DNA of 64,000 nucleotides from Oceanirhabdus sp942490885 (GTDB taxonomy: Bacteria > Bacillota > Clostridia > Clostridiales > Clostridiaceae): contig CALNYT010000002.1 in assembly GCA_942490885.1 (NCBI GenBank), forward strand, positions 2,914,001 to 2,978,000. Direction: 5' to 3'. The position numbers were made by a program, and so were the translations under genes. This document shows, piece after piece, positions 37,183 through 46,131 of this stretch (within the stretch, counting starts at the first letter, position 1; each line of letters begins with the position of its first letter). Under the pieces are notes generated by a model. It made no database searches. It was given only the letters and a program-made list of their open reading frames with translations, and was not told where the DNA came from.

Positions 37183-38481
37183 CTATTTACCTGAAACTGT
37201 AACTCCATCAAATAAAATCCATGGCAAATCATTATTTCCATCATTCACTGTTTCTTTTGAAATATCCAACACTGAGTTAAACATTTCTGCTAGATTTCCT
37301 GATATCATAGCCTCATTTATAGCCTGCTTTATCTCTCCATCTTTAATATAAAAACTATTTTTAGCAACCCCTGAAAAATCTCCACTGCTTGATGGATTTC
37401 CTCCTGAGAATCTACATAAAAGAATTCCTTCTTCGATAGACTTCACCATTTCTTCAAAACTAATGTTTCCTGGTTCTATTGTCCATGCAACTCCATTATT
37501 CATGGATCTTTCTTTACCTGTCTTATTCGCTCCATATTGGGTTAAAACAAATGATTTTAAAACCCCTTTATCTATTACAGTCATATCTTCAGCTATAAAT
37601 CCATCACTAGTTATAGAATTCCCACTTGGAAGAGTATCAGATATCATATTAGATTTTACTGTAAGTTTTTTATCAGCTATGCATTCTCCAAGTTTATCTT
37701 TAAATATACTCGTTCCTGATATAAGCGGGAAATCATTCAAATAACAGTTCACATAGTACATCAACATATCATTCATACACTCTGGAGTAACTAATATTTT
37801 CCCAGTGTATTTACCTTCAAATGGAATTGCTTCTGTTTCTTTCTCCGACTGATCTAGAACTCGTTTAAAATATTTAAAATTAAATAGTTCATTTTCTAAT
37901 TCCTTCACACTTATCCCAGAATAATTAAATGAAGATGACTTTCCGTTCTTTTTAGAAGTGAAGAATATGCTCATTTCATATACACCTTTTACTTCAACTA
38001 GTTCAACTCCATTTGTATTCATTATTAATGATTCTTTTTTATTAAATTCCAAAATCGATTCTTCTAAATGCAAATAAGGATATCTTTCATTTACAATATC
38101 TAAAAACTCCTGAAGCTTACAATACATCTTATCTAGATTAGGCACCATATCTCCATAAGTAAATTCTTGTTTTTCTTGGTAAGGTGCAATATCAAAAGCT
38201 TCATCTCTCTCCCCATTTTTGCTGAGAGTTATAATTTCTTTACATGCTTCCTCTATACTCTTCTTATCTATATTATTTATTTTTAAAGATGCTTGTCTAT
38301 CATCTTTTATAGCTCTTAAATCAAGTGTAATATCTTCATTTGTTCTTAAAAGAGATATATCTCCTTGAAATACATTAAGCTCAAACTTTTCTATTCTCTG
38401 AATAACTCCCTGAACCTTATCTGCTCCCATATTCTTAAGATTAACAAAACTATATAATAACGCTTCTTTTCTTTCTTTCAT
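37183..38481 (-). CDS. pmbA: TldE/PmbA-type subunit of the TldD/TldE protease
   Basis: This 432-residue protein has the PmbA/TldE fold pattern (IKDDRQASLKINN, KILVTPECMNDMLMY, FSGGNPSSSGDFSG). It lacks the HExxxH zinc site, as expected for the non-catalytic partner. TldD and TldE form a heterodimeric metalloprotease that trims unfolded peptides, for example microcin or other RiPP precursors and the CcdA antitoxin. It starts 2 bases after tldD. No peptide-precursor gene was recognised nearby. Confidence 0.87.
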   Translation of the reverse strand: MKERKEALLYSFVNLKNMGADKVQGVIQRIEKFELNVFQGDISLLRTNEDITLDLRAIKDDRQASLKINNIDKKSIEEACKEIITLSKNGERDEAFDIAPYQEKQEFTYGDMVPNLDKMYCKLQEFLDIVNERYPYLHLEESILEFNKKESLIMNTNGVELVEVKGVYEMSIFFTSKKNGKSSSFNYSGISVKELENELFNFKYFKRVLDQSEKETEAIPFEGKYTGKILVTPECMNDMLMYYVNCYLNDFPLISGTSIFKDKLGECIADKKLTVKSNMISDTLPSGNSITSDGFIAEDMTVIDKGVLKSFVLTQYGANKTGKERSMNNGVAWTIEPGNISFEEMVKSIEEGILLCRFSGGNPSSSGDFSGVAKNSFYIKDGEIKQAINEAMISGNLAEMFNSVLDISKETVNDGNNDLPWILFDGVTVSGK

Positions 38482-38483
38482 AA

Positions 38484-39866
38484 CTACTTACCCCCTATGT
38501 TAACCTTACATTTTATTGCAGGGCCACCCATACCTACCGATATAGGTTGTTTTTTCCCACAGAATCCAGCACTTTCCCATGACATATCATCAGATATCAT
38601 AGTGACAGATTTCAAAACATCAAAGGCAATCCCTGCGATTGTAGTATCTCTTATAGCTTTTCCTAATTTACCATTCTTAATTTCATAACCTTTAACTACT
38701 CCAAACATAAATTCACTTGTAGAATCCGCTTGTCCATTTGATGGAGTCATTAAATAATATCCATCTTCTACTGAATCAATCATTTCTTGCAACTTGCTAT
38801 TTCCAGGGATTATAGCAGTATTTCTCATTCTTATTAATGGTTCATCATTAAATTGAAAGGCTCTTCCATTTCCCTTTGGCTTTACTCCGAAATATGCTGC
38901 ACTTTCTTTATTATGCATATATTCTTTTAGTATACCTTCTTCAATTATTACAACATCTTCAGCAATTGTTCCTTCATCATCTATATACAAAGGTATAGGG
39001 CATTGTTTGCCTAATGCTGTATGAGCAAAATCAATCAAAGTAACCATCTCACTTGCGCATTGCATATCTAAGTAATCTCTAGCTATCGATCCTCCCATTA
39101 CTCCATCTGCTTCAGTAGTGTGACCAATTGCTTCATGAGCTAGTATTCCTGCTAAAGAGGAATCTAAAATTACATCCTTAACACCTGATTTAGCATATAC
39201 CCCTTCTACTTTATCTTTAAGGCAATTGTACAGTTCATCTATCTTCTTATACAATGCTTCAGGTGTTCCAAAATTATCTTCATACTCTCCAGTACCACCA
39301 AATATCTCATATAAAGAAATAGGCATACCATCTTTATCTTCCATTACAAGATCCACAAATAGAATTGTAATAGGTATATATGTATAGTAACTACTACCTT
39401 GAGAATTAATTAATTCTTTATTTGTAGCATAACTAGCGTAAGATAACGTTCTATTTACTAAACCTTTGCAATTTTCTGAAATATAATTATCCATTTGTTT
39501 TATAAATTCCATCTTTTCTTTGTCACTTACTTTTTTATTAGTAGTGGATAAATCTAAAATATTTTCTGCACTTATATGCTCAAGTGTCCCAACATTTCGT
39601 GTTTTTTTAGATGATAGAAACTGTGCATTATGCTCTGCTTGCTTAATCACTCTTCTTACACTTTCCTCACTCATATTTGGTGCTGATGCAAATCCCCATG
39701 CTCCGTCATTAAATGCTCTTGAACTAATCCCTGTTGTTGTTTCCTTATTATTTCTAATCAAATTCCCATCTACCAATACCATTGAATGTTTAGTGTATGT
39801 CTGTGACCTCAACTCATTGTATCCAGTAAAAAAGTTCTTAAAATCCCTAACTGAATTTTTTATCAC
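38484..39866 (-). CDS. tldD: TldD metalloprotease subunit
   Basis: This 460-residue protein carries the TldD zinc motif GILAHEAIGHTTEAD (HExxxH) and the downstream region EFMFGVVKGYEIKNGKLG. It forms the active site with TldE, encoded 2 bases downstream. The usual length is 450-480, so it is complete. The ATG has GGGGGTAGC as a ribosome binding site. Confidence 0.9.
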   Translation of the reverse strand: MIKNSVRDFKNFFTGYNELRSQTYTKHSMVLVDGNLIRNNKETTTGISSRAFNDGAWGFASAPNMSEESVRRVIKQAEHNAQFLSSKKTRNVGTLEHISAENILDLSTTNKKVSDKEKMEFIKQMDNYISENCKGLVNRTLSYASYATNKELINSQGSSYYTYIPITILFVDLVMEDKDGMPISLYEIFGGTGEYEDNFGTPEALYKKIDELYNCLKDKVEGVYAKSGVKDVILDSSLAGILAHEAIGHTTEADGVMGGSIARDYLDMQCASEMVTLIDFAHTALGKQCPIPLYIDDEGTIAEDVVIIEEGILKEYMHNKESAAYFGVKPKGNGRAFQFNDEPLIRMRNTAIIPGNSKLQEMIDSVEDGYYLMTPSNGQADSTSEFMFGVVKGYEIKNGKLGKAIRDTTIAGIAFDVLKSVTMISDDMSWESAGFCGKKQPISVGMGGPAIKCKVNIGGK

Positions 39867-39999
39867 TTAAGCTACCCCCTTTAAATTCATAATAATACCA
39901 TTCTATCATAATTTAACAATTAATCCCATTAAATCAATGGGTATAGTTCAATTATAATTGTTTTATGCTCAAAATACATTAAATACAGAACAAATAAAA

Positions 40000-40036
40000 A
40001 AAGTATGATGCAGTTTGTTAAACTGCATCATACTTT
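40000..40036 (-). terminator. Terminator of the 157-residue membrane protein gene
   Basis: A perfect 17-base inverted repeat AAAGTATGATGCAGTTT / AAACTGCATCATACTTT with a GTT loop. T-rich sequence lies on both sides, so it can work in both directions. It ends next to the stop codon. Confidence 0.88.
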
Positions 40037-40037
40037 T

Positions 40038-40511
40038 TTATTTCTTATATTTTTTTATTATTTTTTCAAGTTCTCCACATGAATCATATTCAACCACAAC
40101 AACTGCATTCATTTTTATTCCCGATTTATTAAATCTCATAATTAATTTATTTCCATTCCACTCAAATGACTCTACATCTTTCCAATCAGTTATAATTTGA
40201 TTAACAAGAATACCATTATTATTTATCCTAAAAGCATTATTCTCAAAATAAACAAATGAACATAAATAAAATATAATCGCAAAATTCATAACACTATATG
40301 AGTTTAACCCAAAATTATTTATAGTCATTATAATCCTTATAATCATGATAACAGCAAAGAAAATAAATATATATTTATTCTTACTCTTTGTTTTTACTTT
40401 TCCTGTAAAAATACTATCTCCAAATTTTTTTCTTCCTTTGATATTTCTAATGGTTATTGCAACTGATGCAATTAAAATTAAAATAGAAAAAATCCCTAAA
40501 AAATTATTCAT
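40038..40511 (-). CDS. Three-segment membrane protein with PH-like C-terminal region, function unknown
   Basis: This protein of about 157 residues has hydrophobic segments near residues 3-21, 47-65 and 70-95 and a soluble end (GILVNQIITDWKDVESFEW, LIMRFNKSGIKMNAVVVVEY) that resembles the PH-like domains of bacterial membrane proteins of the DUF5673 kind. I chose the ATG at 40511 because AAAGGAGGAGAAT lies just upstream. The longer frame to 40541 would include that site. No function is assigned. Confidence 0.6.
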   Translation of the reverse strand: MNNFLGIFSILILIASVAITIRNIKGRKKFGDSIFTGKVKTKSKNKYIFIFFAVIMIIRIIMTINNFGLNSYSVMNFAIIFYLCSFVYFENNAFRINNNGILVNQIITDWKDVESFEWNGNKLIMRFNKSGIKMNAVVVVEYDSCGELEKIIKKYKK

Positions 40512-40573
40512 ATTCTCCTCCTTTAGTAATTTGAACTTCATTCTATACTAGTGTTTTCTTATTGTCAATTTAT

Positions 40574-40935
40574 TATAGAGAATCCATAGTTAAACTTTAT
40601 TTATACATATCTCAAAATCGCAATGCTTCTATGCTTTTGAGTGTGTATAAATTTAGTTTCAACTTGGAATCTCTATATAGAAATCCCATATTGAAAATTA
40701 ACTTATTCAATTAATTTATTTGTAATTTTAACCAAGGTAATTTAGATAAATACTCAATGTTCAATGAATGTTGATTTTTTCTTAGGTCAAAAGTCTATAA
40801 ATATATCTATTTTAGATTTGCATTAGCAAATCATCCTTCATTGATAATTCATTAATGAGTATTGATTATTAATAGTATAATATTGTTAATAAAATCTTTG
40901 AATAAATAAAGTATTAAATTGGAATCTCTATATCC
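40574..40935. repeat. Gene-free region with nested imperfect palindromes (MITE-like)
   Basis: Positions 40574-40677 form an imperfect hairpin about 104 bases long: TATAGAGAATCC... at one end and ...GGAATCTCTATA at the other, with inner matching blocks ATTTATACA / TGTATAAAT and CTCAAAA / TTTTGAG. A third copy of the end, TTGGAATCTCTATA, is at 40918-40931. Between them, ATACTCAATGTTCAATGAA and its rough inverse (near 40840-40870) form a second palindrome. There is no open frame. A non-autonomous mobile element or its remains is the likeliest explanation. Confidence 0.5.
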
Positions 40936-41016
40936 TTCATTACCTTGATTCTTAATAAAACTTTAAAAAACATAAAGATACCTTTAAGGCTTCTTTATGT
41001 TTTTCATTCCTTTATA

Positions 41017-41523
41017 TTAAACAGCTTTATCCATCCTAATTTCTTCTTGAGACTCGTACTTCATTATTTTCAGTATTATATCTGTTAACATATTTGAAGC
41101 TAAACCAGCAAACGAACCACATGCTAAAGAAATAATTGTTATAGGAAAATTCATCCCAGAAGCAATAAATGCTGACCATCCTAAAAACGCTGCTGGTATA
41201 AAAGAAACTAGAGGAACTTTAGATAGTAATATTATTCCACAAGCACCAAGTCCATTAGTAACAGATATTGCCCCTGTATCTCCTATAAGAGGTATTAATG
41301 GACCCGCGAGAAGTGAAGTTGCTATACCCCAGCATGTACCACTCCAATTTGCAATTAAAGCCTTCTTTACACCTTTCATTCCATCACCACCAGCTGCAAA
41401 GAAACTTGACCAAGCTATAAACCCAGCAACTGTACTTAACCCAAACGTAAAACTCCCAACTGTCCAAGCAAAACCTATAATTCCACTACTAATACCTATA
41501 GCTAAAAGTTTTTTCATATCCAT
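41017..41523 (-). CDS. DUF1097 family inner-membrane protein
   Basis: This 168-residue protein has about five hydrophobic segments (LLAIGISSGIIGFAWTVGSF, VAGFIAWSSFFAAGGDGMKG, GIIGFAW, IISLACGSFAGLASNML) and matches the DUF1097/YcdZ family of unknown function. The small-residue content and length suggest a channel or transporter, but this is an inference. The start follows AGGAGGAATAAAAAT. It is headed by a long leader that contains its own promoter, a structured segment, and a terminator with an alternative fold (separate entry), so its expression appears to depend on a signal. Confidence 0.75.
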   Translation of the reverse strand: MDMKKLLAIGISSGIIGFAWTVGSFTFGLSTVAGFIAWSSFFAAGGDGMKGVKKALIANWSGTCWGIATSLLAGPLIPLIGDTGAISVTNGLGACGIILLSKVPLVSFIPAAFLGWSAFIASGMNFPITIISLACGSFAGLASNMLTDIILKIMKYESQEEIRMDKAV

Positions 41524-41633
41524 ATTTTTATTCCTCCTAATTTCATTTTCGTTAATATTGCCATCGTTTGCACATTTACTAATTTAATACATGAATTTTG
41601 ACATTCAAATTATGTATTACTTAATTTTGCAAT

Positions 41634-41765
41634 AAAAAAGTCCCTATACACATCCGATAATTTGAATTATGTATAGGGACGAAAATATTCGTGTTATCAC
41701 CCTATGCTACAGTTATTTTTACTGTATGCTCTATATCGGTAGCAAACCGCGTAACCAATAATTTA
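41634..41765 (-). ncRNA. Candidate riboswitch or attenuator leader upstream of the DUF1097 gene
   Basis: On the minus strand, two small hairpins (CGGT-loop-ACCG at 41749-41737; TACAGT-loop-ACTGTA at 41726-41708) precede a segment ATAGGG (41705-41700). This can pair with CCCTAT (41678-41673) around an inner CGAA/TTCG hairpin. The same CCCTAT belongs to the 5' arm of an 11-base terminator stem, GTCCCTATACA / TGTATAGGGAC, followed by six or more Ts. The two folds exclude each other, the usual riboswitch expression platform. The ligand-binding part matches no class I can recall (not TPP, purine, SAM, glycine, fluoride, preQ1, guanidine-I or c-di-GMP). Confidence 0.6.
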
Positions 41766-41787
41766 TTTTAAATTGCATCCTACTATT

Positions 41788-41816
41788 ATTTTATAAATTT
41801 TTTTGTAATTTTTCAA
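41788..41816 (-). promoter_or_regulatory. Promoter of the DUF1097 leader
   Basis: TTGAAA (41811-41816) and TAAAAT (41788-41793) on the minus strand are separated by exactly 17 bases, placing the transcription start just before the structured leader. Confidence 0.55.
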
Positions 41817-41842
41817 GTATATTTTTTAAAAAATACTCTTTA

Positions 41843-42463
41843 TTATGATTTTTTTTCTGAAACTAATATAAAATATCCCGCTTTCTTATTCTCTATAGTA
41901 CAATTTCCTAATAATGCTTCAAGTTTTTCTTGCGAACTTGGTGCACCTTGTTTTTTCTGAATAACAACATATATTTTCCCACCATCATTTAAATGCTCAG
42001 CTGCTCCTTCATAAATAGCATGAACAACCTCTTTTCCAGCTCTAATTGGAGGGTTAGTTATAATATAATCATATTTCTTAGTAACACTCTCTAATTTATC
42101 AGATTTAAATACTTCAACTCTTTCCCCTACTCCATTTGCTTCTGCATTCTCAGATGCTAATTCCATAGCTCGTTCATTAACATCTACCATTGTTACATTT
42201 ATCTCAGGGTAAAACTTTGCCAAAGTCACTCCAAATGTACCATATCCACATCCTACATCTAGAAGGTCACCTTTAATATTCTTATTATTATCTAAGAAGG
42301 TTTTAATAAGTAAGTCTGATCCAAAATCAACTTTTGTCTTAGAAAATACTGCATTACTGCTTGTTAATTTTATTTTTTCACCATTGATATAATAATCTAA
42401 TGTTTGTTTTTTATGTTCTGTAGTTGAAGTACTACTAAAATAATGTTCCACACTCTTCACCAT
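41843..42463 (-). CDS. RsmC/YbxB-type class I methyltransferase
   Basis: This 206-residue protein has motif I DLLDVGCGYGTFGVTL, an acidic residue in VTMVDVNERA and the NPPIR motif characteristic of nucleic-acid N-methyltransferases such as RsmC (16S rRNA m2G). The beta-strand region GYFILVSEKK closes the fold. It is the single-domain, firmicute form. The exact rRNA position is not certain. It has no clear SD (AGAAAG). It lies upstream of the DUF1097 leader on the same strand. Confidence 0.82.
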   Translation of the reverse strand: MVKSVEHYFSSTSTTEHKKQTLDYYINGEKIKLTSSNAVFSKTKVDFGSDLLIKTFLDNNKNIKGDLLDVGCGYGTFGVTLAKFYPEINVTMVDVNERAMELASENAEANGVGERVEVFKSDKLESVTKKYDYIITNPPIRAGKEVVHAIYEGAAEHLNDGGKIYVVIQKKQGAPSSQEKLEALLGNCTIENKKAGYFILVSEKKS

Positions 42464-42496
42464 AGCTTTCTATATTATGTAATGCATATAATTTAG

Positions 42497-42520
42497 TAAT
42501 GCTCATTTTTATGAGCATTA
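42497..42520 (-). terminator. Perfect hairpin after the secreted protein gene
   Basis: TAATGCTCAT / ATGAGCATTA with a TTTT loop. On the minus strand it follows the 42598 gene but has only a weak T tract, so termination is likely but not certain. Confidence 0.5.
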
Positions 42521-42597
42521 CATCTACTATAGTATAAGATAAATACGTTATTAATTCAAGTCAATACTAATATCCCTTATAAGTGTATTCATATGTT

Positions 42598-43092
42598 CTA
42601 ATTATTATTTAATACAAAACTTTTCAATTCACCCTTAACTATCTCTCCATGATTTTCAATAAATGCTTGATAATAATAAGTTTTCCCTTTTTCAAACTCA
42701 TCAATCTCATAGTCCATAAAACCACTATGTCTGTTTTCTTCTTTTATTGAGATTTTTTTGGTAAGGTTGTCCTTATCATTTCCAATAAAAAATCCATAAT
42801 CACGTACCTCATCATTATCAATATCATTAAACATACCACTAATTATAACTTTATTATCCTGTGTAAATCTGTTTCCAAATGTATTAACAGTTTCCCCTTC
42901 CCAATTATTAAAATTTGAATTCCAATTATTGCAATCCCCATTCCTATTATTAAAATTATGTTGATTTATATTTCTATGTATTTTTTGGATTTCATTGCTA
43001 TGTTTAGAGTTATCTGCAAATACATTACTTGGTGTTAAAAATATCGACATTATTACGCTCACTAGAATACCCTTATTTAAAACCTTTTTCAT
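42598..43092 (-). CDS. Secreted Asn-rich protein of unknown function
   Basis: This 164-residue protein has a signal peptide (KKVLNKGILVSVIMSIFLTP, predicted cut after NVFA), an Asn-rich segment (HNFNNRNGDCNNWNSNFNNW), then a beta-rich region (DNKVIISGMFNDIDNDEVRD, GKTYYYQAFIENHGEIVKGE) that resembles the fibronectin type III-like modules of bacterial surface proteins. I do not know the family. The RBS is GGGGAGGGAG. It is a single gene with possible degenerate sequence just upstream. Confidence 0.55.
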   Translation of the reverse strand: MKKVLNKGILVSVIMSIFLTPSNVFADNSKHSNEIQKIHRNINQHNFNNRNGDCNNWNSNFNNWEGETVNTFGNRFTQDNKVIISGMFNDIDNDEVRDYGFFIGNDKDNLTKKISIKEENRHSGFMDYEIDEFEKGKTYYYQAFIENHGEIVKGELKSFVLNNN

Positions 43093-43279
43093 AGATTCTC
43101 CCTCCCCAAAAGTTAATAATACACTAATAAATATTTTATTTTAAATAAGAGTCCTCGTAAATCATTTAATCTACAAGGCTATGTATATACTTAAAATAAG
43201 CTATTTATTTCTTCCATTTGAATTGATAAGTATTCATATAAATCCTAGTTTTTCTGCTTTTTTTCTATATTATAATATT

Positions 43280-43470
43280 ATTGGATTAATAATGAAAACT
43301 AATCCTTTCCATTTTTGAGGAGTAGTTCATTAATTTTGCTATAGAGTTTTTCCATAATTGGATGATTTTGATTTTCTCCAGTTCTTACTTAATAACCATC
43401 AGCTATTTCTTCAATAAACGGAACATCTGTAAATCTCCAAATTCTTAGTCATTTTAACTGCCCCATTTTT
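43280..43470 (-). pseudogene. Possible decayed coding remnant
   Basis: Inside a 520-base stretch without an intact gene, one minus-strand frame reads LRIWRFTDVPFIEEIADGY, a TAA stop, then VRTGENQNHPIMEKLYSKI and a few more residues to a TAG. It has an earlier in-frame TGA. The residue composition looks like coding sequence interrupted by stops. An overlapping frame starts MTKNLEIYRCSV, like the N-terminus of desulfoferrodoxin. I cannot tell which, if either, is the true ancestor. The rest of 43093-43612 shows no feature I can support. Confidence 0.3.
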
Positions 43471-43612
43471 ATAAATAATAAATTATCTATTTATTATCTA
43501 CTTATACTTTCATTATACTTATGGAAAATATAAGTATAAATGAGAATAATACTCTTATTATTTATATTCTATAGTTCATTAAAAAGACCTTTTGGGCATG
43601 TAAAATAACAAG

Positions 43613-44248
43613 TCAACGATGCGAAATATCTTTTATCGCTTCAATAGCTGACATTAAAGCAATTCCATATAACTCATGATTTTCATATATTTTTTTGCAA
43701 TTATTCTTATCTATTCCCCCAAGTGCAATGAACTTAGGTACCATTTTATTTTTAGATTCATATATCACATTAAAATCATGTATCATCTTTTCTAACCCAG
43801 TAATTCCTAAAGTTTTTACAGGATTTTTACAGGATGGTTGAAATATTGGAGAAATCAATGCATAATCTGGTGAAACCTTCTCTGATAACTTTATTTCCTC
43901 TTCATTATGTACCGAAACACCAATCTTTCCAAAGTCATTAAGATTTACTCTATTATTTATAACCGTTTTCATATTTTTAACATTCAAGTGAAATCCATCT
44001 GGTTTAAGATTGAGAAGCTCTTTTGTTGGATATGCGTTTATTATTAATTGGAAATCATATTGTTGTTTAAGAACTTTTAGTTCTTCACAAATTTTTTCAA
44101 TCTCTGAAAACTGATCATAACCACGCACTATAACAACATTTACTCCAAATTTAATACCTTCTTTTTGTTTTTTTAGCATAATGTTTAACTCTTCTCTATG
44201 ATCTGTGATCGCCACAATTATTCTTCTGCTCATCAAAGCAACATCCAA
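43613..44248 (-). CDS. thiE: Thiamine-phosphate synthase/TenI-like protein (ThiE family)
   Basis: This 211-residue TIM barrel at the end of the thi operon has ThiE/TenI features: DGFHLNVKN where ThiE has the G-H-L region, GVSVHNEEE, DYALISPIFQPSCKNP (pyrophosphate-binding loop) and FIALGGIDKNN. It is diverged from classical ThiE, so a TenI thiazole tautomerase role is a real alternative. It overlaps thiH by 16 bases. An internal ATG (MSRRIIV) is an alternative start. Confidence 0.75.
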   Translation of the reverse strand: MDVALMSRRIIVAITDHREELNIMLKKQKEGIKFGVNVVIVRGYDQFSEIEKICEELKVLKQQYDFQLIINAYPTKELLNLKPDGFHLNVKNMKTVINNRVNLNDFGKIGVSVHNEEEIKLSEKVSPDYALISPIFQPSCKNPVKTLGITGLEKMIHDFNVIYESKNKMVPKFIALGGIDKNNCKKIYENHELYGIALMSAIEAIKDISHR

Positions 44249-45345
44249 TCTTTGAGTACTGGTTGGTATCCTACTCTTTCTATCATTTTGATAACATCTT
44301 GAACTGATGACTCATCTGATATTTTAAATTGCTTTTCACTATTCTTATTAATTTTATGTCCACCAACTTCTGTAGATACTCCCGCAGACATTTTATTTAC
44401 TCCAATAGGAATTAAATTCTCTCTCATACTCTTTGATTCCCTAGTTGAAATATTTATAGAGCAATGTGGTAAAAACAATTTCAATGCTGATAGTATTTGC
44501 ACAAAATCTCTATCAGTGATCTCATAATATTTATAAGATAAACTCTCTGTTGATGATATGTCTTTTATTCTTGGAAGTGATATTCCCACCTCCACCTCAG
44601 GAAATTTCTCTGAGATATATTTTGCATGTAATCCAAGTTTAAAAACTTCTATTCTCCAATCATTCAATCCTAATAGCGCCCCTATGTTTATAGTTCTCAC
44701 ACCAGCAGCACAGGCTCTTTCAGGTGTATCTAACCTATACAAATAATCTCTTTTAGGTCCTTTAACATGAACATTTTCATATATTTCTCTGTCATATGTT
44801 TCTTGATATATCGTAACCCCATCAATTCCAGCATCTACAAGTTCTTTATATTCATTAATCTTCATTGGGTATACCTCCAATACAACAGACTGAAAATATT
44901 CCCTCAAAATTTGTACTGAATCACGAATATATTGTAACGGAGTTTTAATTTCAGATTCTCCAGTCAACAATAGAATATGCTTTATTCCGGTCTTACTTAC
45001 TTCCTCTGCTTCTTCTCTTATCTCTTCAAGTGTTAATTTATTTCTCTTTATAGAATTATTACAATTAAAACTGCAGTATAAACAACGATTAACACAATAG
45101 TTAGAAATATATAATGGAGTATACAGAGTAATTGCTTTACCAAAATGTTTTAGGGACTTTATTCTGGAGTTTTGAGCCATTTGTTCAAGATATTTTGCTC
45201 CCTCTTGAGAAAGCAAGCACAAAAAATCTTGTTCATTTAGCTGCTCTTTGTTTAAAGCATTTATTATATCATCACTGTACACATTTTCAATTTCTCTTAA
45301 TATTTTTTCATTTTCTAATCCTTCTAATACTTTACTAAAACTCAT
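44233..45345 (-). CDS. thiH: 2-Iminoacetate synthase ThiH (radical SAM)
   Basis: This 370-residue radical SAM enzyme has the cluster motif NYCVNRCLYCSFNC (CxxxCxxC). It cleaves tyrosine to dehydroglycine, which supplies the thiazole ring in anaerobes. Its presence, rather than the glycine oxidase ThiO, fits an anaerobe. Other family features are YTPLYISNYC and ISLPRIKDI. The ATG overlaps the thiG end by 11 bases, with GGAGAAAA as its ribosome binding site. Confidence 0.94.
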   Translation of the reverse strand: MSFSKVLEGLENEKILREIENVYSDDIINALNKEQLNEQDFLCLLSQEGAKYLEQMAQNSRIKSLKHFGKAITLYTPLYISNYCVNRCLYCSFNCNNSIKRNKLTLEEIREEAEEVSKTGIKHILLLTGESEIKTPLQYIRDSVQILREYFQSVVLEVYPMKINEYKELVDAGIDGVTIYQETYDREIYENVHVKGPKRDYLYRLDTPERACAAGVRTINIGALLGLNDWRIEVFKLGLHAKYISEKFPEVEVGISLPRIKDISSTESLSYKYYEITDRDFVQILSALKLFLPHCSINISTRESKSMRENLIPIGVNKMSAGVSTEVGGHKINKNSEKQFKISDESSVQDVIKMIERVGYQPVLKDWMLL

Positions 45346-46129
45346 TTTTCTCTCCTAAAAAACCTGTTAGTGGTGATGATGCTTCTGCCCTAGTAAGCAC
45401 TCTTCCTAATTTTGCTTCATATGCAAATCTACCAGCTTCCACTGCCATTGCAAAAGCTTTTCCCATCTTAATTGGATCCTCAGCTGTTGCTATAGCCGTA
45501 TTTACCAACACCGCATCTGCTCCCATTTCCATAGCAAAAGCTGCTTCTGAAGGTTTCCCTATTCCTGCATCTACAATTATAGGTATATTAATTTCATCTA
45601 TAATAATCTTTATCATTTCTTCTGTTCTTATCCCTCGATTGGACCCAATTGGTGAACCCAAAGGCATAACAGTTGCAGCACCTGCATCCACTAATCTCTT
45701 TGCATCCATAAGATCTGGACTCATGTATGGCAGCACTACAAACCCTTCTTTTGCTAACACATCTGTTGCTTTTATTGTTTCCATATTATCAGGTAAAAGG
45801 TACTTGTTATCTCTCACCACTTCTATCTTAACCCAATCTCCACATCCCATAGCACGTGCTAACCTAGCTATCCTTATAGCCTCTTCTGCTGTTCTCGCTC
45901 CTGATGTATTAGGCAGTAATTGTATACTCTTAGGGATATAGTTTAAAATATTATGTTCTTTTGAATCTAAATCAACTCGTCTAAGAGCCATTGTTATTAC
46001 CTCTGATTTACTACTCTTAATAACACTAGGAATAATAGACTTTGATGGGAACTTACCACTTCCAATAAATAACCTACTATTCAATGCCCTTCCACCAATT
46101 ATTAATTTATCATTCTTATTACTACTCAT
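45335..46129 (-). CDS. thiG: Thiazole synthase ThiG
   Basis: This 264-residue TIM barrel has SRLFIGSGKFPS, LPNTSGARTAEEA, PLGSPIGSNRGI and PIIVDAGIGKPSEA, the standard ThiG sequence. It condenses 1-deoxyxylulose-5-phosphate, dehydroglycine and ThiS-thiocarboxylate into the thiazole phosphate. The usual lysine (Schiff base) is expected within WVKIEVVRD. It is in the operon between thiF and thiH. Confidence 0.95.
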   Translation of the reverse strand: MSSNKNDKLIIGGRALNSRLFIGSGKFPSKSIIPSVIKSSKSEVITMALRRVDLDSKEHNILNYIPKSIQLLPNTSGARTAEEAIRIARLARAMGCGDWVKIEVVRDNKYLLPDNMETIKATDVLAKEGFVVLPYMSPDLMDAKRLVDAGAATVMPLGSPIGSNRGIRTEEMIKIIIDEINIPIIVDAGIGKPSEAAFAMEMGADAVLVNTAIATAEDPIKMGKAFAMAVEAGRFAYEAKLGRVLTRAEASSPLTGFLGEKNEF

Positions 46130-46131
46130 AA

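Noticed and set aside
41640..41765. The DUF1097 leader read as a plus-strand riboswitch
   Set aside because: The T run follows the stem only on the minus strand, and no plus-strand gene lies downstream.
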